Shown here piece by piece: positions 46,841 through 56,508 of a stretch of 64,000 nt of DNA (positions are counted from its first letter, which is position 1; every line of letters begins with the position of its first letter). The stretch is taken from contig NZ_CP012808.1 in the NCBI RefSeq assembly GCF_001307195.1, positions 2,666,001 through 2,730,000 of the forward strand. The letters are read 5' to 3'. The position numbers and the translations under genes are program-made. This stretch comes from Acinetobacter equi. GTDB lineage: Bacteria > Pseudomonadota > Gammaproteobacteria > Pseudomonadales > Moraxellaceae. The notes under the pieces are model-generated. The model had not been told where the DNA came from, ran no database searches, and saw only the letters and a list, made by a program, of their open reading frames with translations.

Positions 46841-49480
46841 TTAGGTTAATTGTGCAGTTGCAATTTTCTTAGTATCAACGTCTTTAGCAGCATCAGTATA
46901 TGCTTCCATTTTGTCGAAATTCATATATTGATAGATATCTGCAGACATGCTGTCAATTTGAGCAGCATACTGTTGATATTCTTCTGGAGAAGGTAATTTA
47001 CCTAATACAGCTGCAACAGAAGCAAGCTCAGCAGAAGCTAAGTAAACGTTAGCACCTTGACCTAAACGGTTAGGGAAGTTACGAGTAGATGTAGATACAC
47101 AAGTGGTGTTCGGAGCTACACGTGCTTGGTTACCCATACATAATGAACAACCTGGCATTTCTGTACGAGCGCCAGCTTTACCATAAATGTTATAGAAACC
47201 TTCGTCCATTAATTGACGCTCATCCATACGAGTTGGAGGAGCCAACCATAAACGAGTAGATAAAGAACCACCAGGTACTTTATCAAGTAGTTTACCAGCT
47301 GCACGGAAGTGACCAATGTTAGTCATACATGAACCAACAAATACTTCGTCAATTTTCACGCCTTGAACGTCAGATAACAATTTCGCATCATCTGGATCGT
47401 TTGGACAGCAAAGAACTGGCTCAGTAATTGTTGCAAGGTCAATTTCATACACTTTAGTGTATTCAGCATCAGCATCAGCTTTAAGAAGTGATGGATTTGC
47501 TAACCATTTTTCCATGTTTTCAACACGACGTGCCATAGTACGAGCATCGCCATAACCTTCAGAAATCATCCATTTCAACATTGTAATGTTTGATTTAAGG
47601 TATTCAGCAACTTTCTCTTCAGAAAGCGTGATTGCACAACCAGCAGCAGAACGTTCAGCAGATGCATCAGAAAGTTCGAATGCTTGCTCAACAGTTAAGT
47701 CAGTTTCCATTTCTGTTAAGTCGATTTCTAAAATACGACCAGAGAAGATGTTTTTCTTACCTTTCTTCTCTACAGTTAAGTCACCTTCTTGAATCGCAAC
47801 GTAAGGAATTGCATGTACAAGGTCACGTAATGTGATACCAGGTTGCATTTTACCTTTGAACTTAACAAGAATAGACTCTGGCATGTCTAATGGCATAACA
47901 CCAGTCGCTGCAGCGAATGCTACAAGACCAGAACCCGCTGGGAATGAAATACCAATTGGGAAACGAGTATGTGAGTCACCACCAGTACCAACTGTATCTG
48001 GAAGAAGCATACGGTTTAACCAAGAGTGAATAATACCGTCACCTGGGCGTAAAGATACACCACCACGGTTCATGATGAAATCAGGAAGCGTGTGTTGCAT
48101 TTGAACGTCAACTGGTTTTGGATACGCAGCTGTGTGACAGAAAGATTGCATTACTAAGTCTGCAGAGAAACCTAAGCAAGCTAAGTCTTTTAATTCGTCA
48201 CGAGTCATTGGACCAGTTGTATCTTGCGAACCAACAGTCGTCATTTTAGGTTCACAGTAAGTACCTGGAAGTACGCCTTGACCTTCAGGAAGACCACAAG
48301 CGCGACCAACCATTTTTTGAGCCAATGTGAAACCTTTACCAGTTGCAGCAGGCTGAACTGGAGTACGGAATAAAGTTGAAACTGGTAAACCTAATGCTTC
48401 ACGTGCTTTAGTTGTTAAACCACGACCAACGATTAAGTTAATACGACCACCAGCACGTACTTCATCTAGAAGAACTGGAGTTTTAAGGTTAGATTCAGCA
48501 ATTTGTGCGCCATCTTTGAATGCAGTTACTTTTGCAGCAGCGTGATCGATCTTAAGAACGATTTCGTCACCCATGTTCATGTTTTGAACATCAATTTCTA
48601 CTGGTAATGCACCCGCATCTTCCATTGTATTGAAGAAAATCGGAGCGATTTTAGAACCTAAGCAGTAACCACCGTCTTTTTTGTTTGGAATGAATGGAAT
48701 GTCATCACCAAAGAACCAAAGAACAGAGTTAGTTGCAGATTTACGGCTTGAACCTGTACCAACAACGTCACCAACATAAGCAACTTGATTGCCTTTAGCA
48801 ATAAGCGCTTTAATTTGGTTTAACGGACCAACTTCACCTGGTTTTTCAGGGTTAATACCATCACGTTCGTTTTTCAACATTGCATTTGCATGTAATGGAA
48901 TATCTGGACGACTCCATGCATCTTGCGCAGGTGACAAATCGTCAGTATTTGTTTCGCCAGTTACTTTGAAAACTGTAAGTTTAATTTCTTCTGGAACGTC
49001 TGCACGGCTTGTGAACCATTCAGCATCAGCCCAAGATTGCATAACTGCTTGCGCATTTGCATTACCAGCTTTCGCTTTATCTGCAACGTCATGGAACGCA
49101 TCAAACACAAGAAGTGTTTTTTTCAATGCTTCAGCAGCAAGCCCAGATAATTCAGCATCATCTAATAATTCAACTAAAGGAGCTACGTTATAACCACCAA
49201 GCATAGTACCTAGTAAGAAAACCGCACGCTCTTTAGAAACTAATGTCGATGTCGCTTCGCCTTTTGCTACAGCAGTTAAAAAAGCAGCTTTTACATAAGC
49301 AGCTTGGTCAACACCCGCTGGAACACGGTTTTCTAACAAGTCTACTAAAAATGCTTCTTCACCTGCAGGTGGATTTTTTAATAATTCAACTAATGCAGCA
49401 GTTTGAACATCATCAAGTGGCTTCGGTGGGACTCCGAGTGCGGCACGTTCTGCAACGTGTTGGCGGTAAGCTTCTAGCAC
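46841..49480 (-). CDS. acnB: Aconitate hydratase B (GTG start)
   Basis: The main TCA-cycle aconitase, and in many bacteria also able to hydrate 2-methyl-cis-aconitate. The 879 residues have the AcnB order: N-terminal HEAT-like helical domain, the swivel domain (KVTGETNTDDLSPAQDAWSRPDIPLHA, VGTGSSRKSATN), then the cluster domains. Cluster cysteines are in GSCMTNIGHF and GCSLCMGNQARV. The start is GTG at 49480 with GAGGAA eight bases upstream. Single-gene unit with a 290-base leader that shows no other gene. Confidence 0.96.
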   Translation of the reverse strand: MLEAYRQHVAERAALGVPPKPLDDVQTAALVELLKNPPAGEEAFLVDLLENRVPAGVDQAAYVKAAFLTAVAKGEATSTLVSKERAVFLLGTMLGGYNVAPLVELLDDAELSGLAAEALKKTLLVFDAFHDVADKAKAGNANAQAVMQSWADAEWFTSRADVPEEIKLTVFKVTGETNTDDLSPAQDAWSRPDIPLHANAMLKNERDGINPEKPGEVGPLNQIKALIAKGNQVAYVGDVVGTGSSRKSATNSVLWFFGDDIPFIPNKKDGGYCLGSKIAPIFFNTMEDAGALPVEIDVQNMNMGDEIVLKIDHAAAKVTAFKDGAQIAESNLKTPVLLDEVRAGGRINLIVGRGLTTKAREALGLPVSTLFRTPVQPAATGKGFTLAQKMVGRACGLPEGQGVLPGTYCEPKMTTVGSQDTTGPMTRDELKDLACLGFSADLVMQSFCHTAAYPKPVDVQMQHTLPDFIMNRGGVSLRPGDGIIHSWLNRMLLPDTVGTGGDSHTRFPIGISFPAGSGLVAFAAATGVMPLDMPESILVKFKGKMQPGITLRDLVHAIPYVAIQEGDLTVEKKGKKNIFSGRILEIDLTEMETDLTVEQAFELSDASAERSAAGCAITLSEEKVAEYLKSNITMLKWMISEGYGDARTMARRVENMEKWLANPSLLKADADAEYTKVYEIDLATITEPVLCCPNDPDDAKLLSDVQGVKIDEVFVGSCMTNIGHFRAAGKLLDKVPGGSLSTRLWLAPPTRMDERQLMDEGFYNIYGKAGARTEMPGCSLCMGNQARVAPNTTCVSTSTRNFPNRLGQGANVYLASAELASVAAVLGKLPSPEEYQQYAAQIDSMSADIYQYMNFDKMEAYTDAAKDVDTKKIATAQLT

Positions 49481-49721
49481 GGTGTAATTCCTCTTTTTTA
49501 AAAAATTATTTGTAAATTCCTACTTATAAAACTTTACAAATAATATGGACTCTCAAATTTTACTAAAATTCGAGTCAAAAGTTAATGCAAGTAAAGTGTT
49601 TCTTTATGATGCCCATTATTTTTTAACTAAATGATGCTCAAATCGACTATTATTAAATCAATTTTGGCTCAAATTGGACAACAAACCCACCTTCCAAGAT
49701 TTTTTAACACGAACTAAGCCA

Positions 49722-49747
49722 GAAAAAAGGCAACATAAATGTTGCCT
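49722..49747 (-). terminator. Terminator after the 89-residue gene
   Basis: Perfect stem AGGCAACAT / ATGTTGCCT with T6 on the minus strand, 28 bases past the stop. Confidence 0.85.
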
Positions 49748-49774
49748 GATTATTTTTATGGATGATATTGCACC

Positions 49775-50044
49775 TTAGTGTACAGTAGTTTGTTGCACAT
49801 ATTGCTTTAAACTTTCATGGCAACCTTCAAATTTGATCTGAATTTCATCATCATGCAACATACAATGATCTACATTTGAGAATGAAATTTTTACTGCATA
49901 GATTTTGGCATCTATATCAATCGGATTGTGTAAATACACTCTATCACCGAGACTTAATACATATGAACTACCACCAATAACAGCAATTCCTTTTTCATCT
50001 TCCAAGAGCAAATCTGAATTATTTAAGTAACCAATCACTTCCAT
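49775..50044 (-). CDS. Hypothetical protein, 89 residues
   Basis: Unrecognised small acidic protein, predicted mostly beta (VIGYLNNSDLLLEDEKGIAVIGGSSYVLSLGDRVYLHNP), with two cysteines near the C-terminus. The LGDRVYLHNP stretch suggests a small barrel-like fold. Own terminator; probably a real single-gene unit. No function proposed. Confidence 0.65.
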   Translation of the reverse strand: MEVIGYLNNSDLLLEDEKGIAVIGGSSYVLSLGDRVYLHNPIDIDAKIYAVKISFSNVDHCMLHDDEIQIKFEGCHESLKQYVQQTTVH

Positions 50045-50158
50045 AACACTGCTCCACTTCTTCTGTTTTTTTATAATATGACAAAAAAAGATAAGCTTTT
50101 CTATATTTATAATATAGTTTTATGTGAATACATTTTGCTTAGGCTATTTATTCAAGCC

Positions 50159-50185
50159 ATAAAAAACCGCTCATTAGAACGGTTT
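50159..50185 (-). terminator. Terminator overlapping the stop codon of the small lipoprotein gene
   Basis: AAACCG / CGGTTT with a T6 tail on the minus strand. The TAA stop (50174-50176) lies in the ten-base loop, so the last sense codons form one arm. Confidence 0.65.
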
Positions 50186-50533
50186 ATAATCTGGCATTTC
50201 TTCATGTGGCGTTGCTATACATTTTGCAGTAAATTCACTACGTACTTTTTCTCTTGAACCTTCAATATCATTTTTAATTGATTTTTCAGGTAGTGCATAG
50301 ACTGCTTCAATAATATCGAAGATAAAACCTTTGGTAATATCATCTTCAACTTTATTGGCATGCTCAATCGCTTGATCTTTAGGAATCGCATTTTGTCGAT
50401 CAAGCATAATTGTACGTGCTGCATTACCAACACTTTTACAATAACCGTGCCATTGCTCTTCTTGAGTCAAGGGCTTTTTTTCCGCACAGCCTGTTAAAAC
50501 CACCAAAGCAATCAAGCCTATTAATTTCTTCAT
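50174..50533 (-). CDS. Small predicted lipoprotein
   Basis: A 119-residue secreted lipoprotein: MKKLIG, hydrophobic core, lipobox LTGC. The mature part has two further cysteines (GYCKSVG and AKCIATP) that could form a disulfide, and helical charged segments. The ATG at 50533 is chosen because TAGGAGAG lies seven bases upstream; the longer frame to 50551 adds six residues ahead of the signal peptide. No family recognised. It ends 60 bases upstream of IS copy B. Confidence 0.8.
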   Translation of the reverse strand: MKKLIGLIALVVLTGCAEKKPLTQEEQWHGYCKSVGNAARTIMLDRQNAIPKDQAIEHANKVEDDITKGFIFDIIEAVYALPEKSIKNDIEGSREKVRSEFTAKCIATPHEEMPDYKPF

Positions 50534-50660
50534 TTCTACTCTCCTAATCAAGTTATCATAATCAAAAAAGCAGGAAAAACGAAATACTGAATAATGATGT
50601 GTGCTGAAAAAAACGGAGACTTTAACTTGGTAAACTACACATACTCATCAGGAGTTTACC

Positions 50661-50960
50661 ATGAGCAAAAAACAAAAGATTTATACAGCAGAATTCAAAG
50701 CTGAAGCAATCAAAGCTATTGATTCAAACAATGGCAATGTTTCAGAAACAGCACGACTGCTTGGCATTTCAATGCAAACCCTTTCAAATTGGTACAACAA
50801 AGCAAAAGCTGGAAAATTAGTAGGCACACAACAATATTCACCTGATCTCGTTGCTCTTCTCGAGGAAAATAAAAAACTGAAGCAGCAACTTAAAACCGCT
50901 GAAATGGAAAGAGAATTTCTAAAAAAAGCAGCAGCGTACTTTGCCAAAGAAAGTCAGTAA
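50661..50960 (+). CDS. IS3-family OrfA, copy B
   Basis: Same 99-residue protein as in copy A: helix-turn-helix plus leucine-zipper-like tail. At 50921-50927 the A7 tract in the register CTA AAA AAA GCA is a standard -1 slippery heptamer. In the -1 frame the reading continues without a stop into orfB, so an OrfAB fusion transposase is predicted. Confidence 0.93.
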   Translation: MSKKQKIYTAEFKAEAIKAIDSNNGNVSETARLLGISMQTLSNWYNKAKAGKLVGTQQYSPDLVALLEENKKLKQQLKTAEMEREFLKKAAAYFAKESQ

Positions 50961-50971
50961 AGTACGCACAT

Positions 50972-51826
50972 ATGAAACAGCAAAAACATGCATACTCAGT
51001 CACTATGATGGCTCGGTTACTCCACGTTTCAGTTTCTGGATTTTATGAATGGTTAAAATATGGCTTAAGTAAGCGGGTTATTCAGAGAAATCATCAAACA
51101 ATATTGGTTAAAATTGCTCACCAAGAAACCAATGAAAGCTATGGTTATATTCGTTTAACCAAGTACTTACAGGCACAAGGAATAGAAATTAGCGAGTATG
51201 CAGTTCGTTGTATTAAAAAACTTAATCAGCTGTATTGTAAGCGGCATAGGCGTTTCAAAAAAACAACTCATAGCGACCATCAACGTACGGTTTACAATAA
51301 TTTGTTAGAGCAAAATTTTACAGTGACTGCTCCAAACATTGCATGGGTAAGTGACATTACATACGTGTGGACAGCTGAAGGATGGCTGTATTTAGCGGCT
51401 TTAAAAGATCTTTGCAGCAAACAAGTAGTTGGGTATAGCTTGAGTGAACGGATGACGTCACAGCTCGTTTGCAATGCACTGAGCATGGCGATTCGAAATC
51501 ATAAACCCTCTCAAGACTTGATTATTCACTCTGACAGGGGCAGCCAATACTGTAGTCATGAATATCGAAAGATACTTGAAAAATATGGATTTCAGGGATC
51601 AATGAGTAAACGCGGTGATTGCTTCGATAATGCTCCTATTGAGAGCTTCTGGAGAATATTAAAAAATGAATTGGTTCATCATCGCAATTATAAAACAAGG
51701 GAAGAAGCTAAAGCAGATATTACAAAATACATAGAGCTATTTTATAATCAGCAGAGAATTCAGAAAGGATTGGACTTTAAGACACCAAATCAAATGGCAG
51801 AAGACTTTTACAGGATGGCTGCCTAG
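50972..51826 (+). CDS. IS3-family transposase OrfB, copy B
   Basis: A 284-residue DDE integrase-core protein: an HTH_21-like N-terminal part (ETNESYGYIRLTKYLQ), catalytic Asp in WVSDITYVWT, second Asp in HSDRGSQYC and Glu in APIESFWRILKNEL, ending QKGLDFKTPNQMAEDFY. All three catalytic residues are present. Differs from copy A at three positions. Confidence 0.94.
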   Translation: MKQQKHAYSVTMMARLLHVSVSGFYEWLKYGLSKRVIQRNHQTILVKIAHQETNESYGYIRLTKYLQAQGIEISEYAVRCIKKLNQLYCKRHRRFKKTTHSDHQRTVYNNLLEQNFTVTAPNIAWVSDITYVWTAEGWLYLAALKDLCSKQVVGYSLSERMTSQLVCNALSMAIRNHKPSQDLIIHSDRGSQYCSHEYRKILEKYGFQGSMSKRGDCFDNAPIESFWRILKNELVHHRNYKTREEAKADITKYIELFYNQQRIQKGLDFKTPNQMAEDFYRMAA

Positions 51827-51982
51827 AATTTCCCAAGTAGAAGTGTCCTGTTATTTCAGCACACATCATGTATTTTAATGCTGAAATCACCCAACAGTCT
51901 ACACGTCAATTTTTAATGTAGATTAAAATAAAAATATAACTAAGTATAACAACAACTTAAAAACATTTGTGCTTTCACTACA

Positions 51983-54900
51983 CTAGAATTTCCAGTTGTA
52001 GAAAAAGTCGATTGCTTTCTCTAATGATTGGCTTGCTTCCAAATATAACCGTTGATTCAACTGATAACGAAGCGTTAGTTTATTTACAGAACTAAATACT
52101 CCGACGCCATATCGTATAAATAAATCAGGTGTGATGTATCCTGTTAAACTTACACGTGTGTCATCACCATCACCTCGTGCATCTAAAGCTAAACCACTTA
52201 AACCAAATGTTCGTCCAATTTCATTTGTAATTGCACGTGTACCACCAAGTCCCATACTTAAACCAGCTGCTGCAATTGTATTATTCACATCTGATTTAAA
52301 GCCCGCTGTTCCACTAAATGAACCAGAACCTTCATTGATTCGTCCTGTTAATAAAGCATTCAATGCTTCTTGTTCAGAAAGCCCTGCATCATTATAAATT
52401 CGAATATTTGGATTAGATGCTGTACCAGACACTCTTACACCGACTAAATTTCCTTGAATGGTCTTACTTGTATCCGCATCTAGTGTAGGATTTGCTAATG
52501 GACCATTAAAACGTGCAATCGCTTTATTTAGGACTAATGACTGCCCATATGCTTCAAAGGTCACACGTTGGCTAACACCAATAGCGCCATTTGCACGCAT
52601 AGCTGATTCACTACCTGTTTGAGTTAAATATAAGCGACCAGCAAGTGGGAATCGGCTATCAAAACCTTCAAATATAACTTGATCACCTAAGCGCAAATCA
52701 ATCTTAGTATCAATGCTCCAAGGTTTAGCCGCTTTTAATACGTCTAATTGATTTTGTCCTGCATGTATAACACGTGCATCTGGTGACACCTCAACAACTG
52801 TCGCGGAAGATTCAGGCATAGAAATTAATGCACGTGGTATTAAAATACTGCCATCTACTTTTAATATTTTTTTCATTGGAAAAGCTTCCAATGACATATT
52901 TGGTGTAACAAGTGCTGTAATTAATGGCGCTTGACGAATTAATAGATTTTCACCTTTTAATTTCAATTGAATTTTAGGTTCATCTTTCCAATCTAGATTT
53001 CCAGTTAAATGACCAACTCCACGACCACTATTAAATGCACCATTAATTGTTGCCGAATCTTGCTTAATTGCTGAATAGATTTGAATATTTGTTAAATTAA
53101 CAGGAAGTGAAATCATACTAATTTCACCATTTTTTAAACGCATCTCACCTGTTAATAACGGTGCAGATAGTGATCCATGTACTTTTCCAGCAAAAGATAA
53201 AATCCCACCTAATTTACGCACATCAGGAATAAATGGTTTAAAGACTTTCAAATCTACTTCATTAAATGCAATCTCCCCATTCATATTTTTATTTTCACTA
53301 TATGGGTCAATTACAACATTGGCATAACCTGTACCAATCGCAGGTGTTTTTACATCTAAACGAATTTGTAAGCCTTCAGCAACACTTTTTGCAATAAGCG
53401 CAACTTGTTCATAAGGTAAATTTGAACCTACTTCTCCTGAATCAATATCTGAGACACCAATTAGACCATTGCGTGTAACAATTTTGGCATCAATTTTAGG
53501 TTTCTGACCATCTGCCCAAGATGCTTTTGCATAACCATTTAATTTACCTGTTAGTGCCAAACCATCTGGCATAAATGCGGCAAAATCTCCTAAGTCTAAG
53601 TTTTCTGTTAAAAATGAGACATTACCATGATCTGAACTCACACGAATTGGCTGATCAAAACAGAGTTTACTATTCTTACTTGCCCAACAATGCGCGCCAA
53701 CAAATAAGTCTCCTTTCTCAGAATTATAAACAATAGAAGCATTTTGTTCTTGTACAAGACGTGTCCTAAAAGAGTCTAAATCCCCTTTTTGAATTTGTCC
53801 TAACCAGTTATTTTGCTCATTGAAACCACCAGCTAATTGAACATAGAACTGCGTGTATTTATTTGATGCACTAAGTTTAACTAAATGAGCTTTTCTTGTG
53901 CCCACAATAGCGACTTGGGCTTCTTGAATTTCACGCTGACCACTTCTTAAAGATGTTAATGTTGCAATCAATTGTGTTGGTAAGCTATTTGATGCAGGTA
54001 GTTCGCCTTGTACTCGAATCTTTTGGATACTAAATAAATTATTTAGACTTAAATTATCAACCGCAAGATTTGCTAATACTTTTAATTTTGGCTGAGATTG
54101 GATATCTAAATAACCATAAGCACGACCTCTTAGACCAGTATAAATTTCACGCAAAGCTGGTGCATTAATTTTAATTTTTAAACTTTGTTGATTTCCAGAA
54201 GCCTGTATTTGATTTTGTGCATAACTAATAAATAGATTATTGGCTTCAAATTTTTCAGGAACCATCTGATTTTTATTAGATAAAACCAACGCCAAATTAC
54301 CTGTACCGCGTAATGCCTTATTATTAATTGTTCCTGCTAAATTTAATCTAGAAATTTGAACTTTCTTATAATTATCTGTCCAAATACCTTTCGTATGAAC
54401 AATACCCGAAATTTCTCCACGAACATTTTGTGCAAAATAATGAGGTTTAAAATGGACTAAAGATGCATTAATGTCCCAACCTATACCATTCGTCAAGTCA
54501 AGCATACCATTTGCAGCAATTTTCCCTGCCACACCATCATGGTATAAATTTGCAATTTTAATATAATCAGTTGTGCCTGCTACCATAGCTTTCAGAACAC
54601 CTTGGCTACCAGGTACGGAACTTGCTTTTAGAGCACCATCATACTGAACAGCAAAGCTTTTAAAACCACCACCTGATTTTTCATCTTTAAATAAAATTGC
54701 AGCCGTACTTTTACCAGTTAACTGTACTGTTTCATTAGAACCATCTAAACGACCTGTTAAATGAACAGGATTAAGCTGAATAATTTGTTGGTTTGGTCGC
54801 TCATATCCATTTGCTTTAATTTCACCATTCAATAAATTAATAGGTGCAGCACTCGCTAAAATTTGAGGATTAAAGTTAGTCGCTTTTAATGCGGCATTCC

Positions 54901-56491
54901 ATTTGAATTTACGCTTTTCTGTTGGTAATTGCAGTAATGCTTGACCTGTTAAGCTTCCCTTTCCATCACCATAATTTAAATCGGTAATTTTTAAATCATC
55001 TGCTTTAATGTTTAATTTTGCTTGATATTGACCAGCAGGTAGCATGCTTTTTTCATGTGCCAATATACTTGTTTTAAACTGAATATTTTGTTGATCTTCT
55101 AGTAAATTAATTTTTACTTCACCAGATTTACTATTTAGCCACCCCACATAAGGCATTTCACGATCAATATTTTCCCACTGAACATCTAATACCATAGGCT
55201 CATATTGATTTGGCTTTGGTTCATTTTCAGTTAAAAGTAAATTCCATGTTTCATATTGATCAAAATCAACTAATCCTGTAACTTTTAATCCTTTATCCAA
55301 ACTACCTGTCGATGCAATTTTGGCATCTAAACGTGGTGGTAAAAACTCACGAACAACTTCTGGAATAATTTTATCATTACTATCTAATTGTTCTAGACGC
55401 CCCGTAATATCCCATTTAACCTCTTTCTCCCAATCAACCACACCAGCTAAATTTACAGCACCATTCATTAATTGTCCGTTAAAACTTTGGATGCTCAAAC
55501 GATTAACAAAATCTGTATACATCATCGCTGTATACTGACCCTTTGGAATATCTTTACCACTAATATCAGAATCAAGTTCTAAATTAAGGCCATCTGCTGT
55601 ACCTGAAAAACGAATAACTCCTTTTTCGGCAAATAATTCTTGATCAGTTAAAATTGGAAGATGGTATTTATTTAGTTTTAATGCACCTTTCATTGGAACA
55701 TTATCTCGAACTGGGTGAATAACACCCCAGCCCGTCAACATATCAGGTGTTTCTGTTGCAAATCCAACTTGGATGGTATCAAGAGAACCTTTTGCTACAA
55801 CCGAAATGTCATGGATATTCAAACTATCATGTAAGGATGGCAAATTGACATCTGCACGTAAATTTAGTGGATACTTATCCTTAAAATTCATACCTCCAAC
55901 TGCATTTCTAACATTTAAATATCCCATATCCATATATAGGTTCTTAAATGTTAAATCGGTATCTTTCCACAGAGTATCTTCTAAATGAATACTATAAAAA
56001 TCTACATCTGTCTGACCAGAGGTTCGAATTAATAAATGATCAACATCTGCTTTATTTAGTCTTAAAACAAAAGGTAAGCTTATATCACTAAATTTAAATG
56101 GCTCATCACTTGATGGACCTTTCATAATAATTCTTAAATCTTGAACGTCTGCATGACGTAAATGTATTTCTTTATTCAGAATTGCTCGCCAACCTAGAGA
56201 AATATCAGCTCGATTAATTTTAACGTCAACACTTTCTAAATTGACCAATACATTTTTTAAAATAATTCCTTGAAGTAAGTTACCACCTTCATATTCATAT
56301 TTAATGACTTCTTGGCGTTCTAAAACACTATCTAAAAGAAACTTACTACCTTTATCGGTAGAAAACATAACGGCTAAAGCTGCAATAATAAAAATCAGGA
56401 TAAACAGCAATGTAAGTAAAATACTTCGTAAAATTTTACGCTTTGGTGGAAGCGGTGCTGGTACTTCTGATTCTTGTTGAACGTCAGCCAT
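51983..56491 (-). CDS. tamB: Translocation and assembly module inner-membrane protein TamB
   Basis: A 1502-residue AsmA-like protein bridging inner and outer membranes, implicated in outer-membrane protein assembly and anterograde phospholipid transport. After a basic start (PPKRKILR) a single membrane helix occupies about residues 22-44. The long periplasmic part is repetitive beta-taco structure, and the C-terminal TamB/DUF490 domain (GTASNPNIRIYNDAGLSEQEALNALLTGR, then FGLSGLALDARGDGDDTRVSLTGYITPDLFIRYGVG) ends in an aromatic WKF. It lies 17 bases behind tamA, the usual order. Confidence 0.95.
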   Translation of the reverse strand: MADVQQESEVPAPLPPKRKILRSILLTLLFILIFIIAALAVMFSTDKGSKFLLDSVLERQEVIKYEYEGGNLLQGIILKNVLVNLESVDVKINRADISLGWRAILNKEIHLRHADVQDLRIIMKGPSSDEPFKFSDISLPFVLRLNKADVDHLLIRTSGQTDVDFYSIHLEDTLWKDTDLTFKNLYMDMGYLNVRNAVGGMNFKDKYPLNLRADVNLPSLHDSLNIHDISVVAKGSLDTIQVGFATETPDMLTGWGVIHPVRDNVPMKGALKLNKYHLPILTDQELFAEKGVIRFSGTADGLNLELDSDISGKDIPKGQYTAMMYTDFVNRLSIQSFNGQLMNGAVNLAGVVDWEKEVKWDITGRLEQLDSNDKIIPEVVREFLPPRLDAKIASTGSLDKGLKVTGLVDFDQYETWNLLLTENEPKPNQYEPMVLDVQWENIDREMPYVGWLNSKSGEVKINLLEDQQNIQFKTSILAHEKSMLPAGQYQAKLNIKADDLKITDLNYGDGKGSLTGQALLQLPTEKRKFKWNAALKATNFNPQILASAAPINLLNGEIKANGYERPNQQIIQLNPVHLTGRLDGSNETVQLTGKSTAAILFKDEKSGGGFKSFAVQYDGALKASSVPGSQGVLKAMVAGTTDYIKIANLYHDGVAGKIAANGMLDLTNGIGWDINASLVHFKPHYFAQNVRGEISGIVHTKGIWTDNYKKVQISRLNLAGTINNKALRGTGNLALVLSNKNQMVPEKFEANNLFISYAQNQIQASGNQQSLKIKINAPALREIYTGLRGRAYGYLDIQSQPKLKVLANLAVDNLSLNNLFSIQKIRVQGELPASNSLPTQLIATLTSLRSGQREIQEAQVAIVGTRKAHLVKLSASNKYTQFYVQLAGGFNEQNNWLGQIQKGDLDSFRTRLVQEQNASIVYNSEKGDLFVGAHCWASKNSKLCFDQPIRVSSDHGNVSFLTENLDLGDFAAFMPDGLALTGKLNGYAKASWADGQKPKIDAKIVTRNGLIGVSDIDSGEVGSNLPYEQVALIAKSVAEGLQIRLDVKTPAIGTGYANVVIDPYSENKNMNGEIAFNEVDLKVFKPFIPDVRKLGGILSFAGKVHGSLSAPLLTGEMRLKNGEISMISLPVNLTNIQIYSAIKQDSATINGAFNSGRGVGHLTGNLDWKDEPKIQLKLKGENLLIRQAPLITALVTPNMSLEAFPMKKILKVDGSILIPRALISMPESSATVVEVSPDARVIHAGQNQLDVLKAAKPWSIDTKIDLRLGDQVIFEGFDSRFPLAGRLYLTQTGSESAMRANGAIGVSQRVTFEAYGQSLVLNKAIARFNGPLANPTLDADTSKTIQGNLVGVRVSGTASNPNIRIYNDAGLSEQEALNALLTGRINEGSGSFSGTAGFKSDVNNTIAAAGLSMGLGGTRAITNEIGRTFGLSGLALDARGDGDDTRVSLTGYITPDLFIRYGVGVFSSVNKLTLRYQLNQRLYLEASQSLEKAIDFFYNWKF

Positions 56492-56508
56492 AATGCTTAA
56501 TCAAACCT

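Larger units (their letters stand above)
50595..51868 (+). mobile_element. IS3-family insertion sequence, copy B (1274 bp)
   Basis: Same length, ends (TGATGTGTGCTGAAA...) and gene content as copy A, but in the opposite orientation. Flanks are TAA on the left and TGT on the right, with no 3-base target duplication. It sits between a lipoprotein gene and the 3' end of tamB without breaking either. Its transposase has the consensus HSDRGSQY, so this copy is the more likely to be active. Confidence 0.92.

Noticed and set aside
46841..49480. Several long plus-strand frames inside acnB, and similar frames inside tamB and glnD
   Set aside because: They are antisense or out-of-frame shadows of well-recognised genes.
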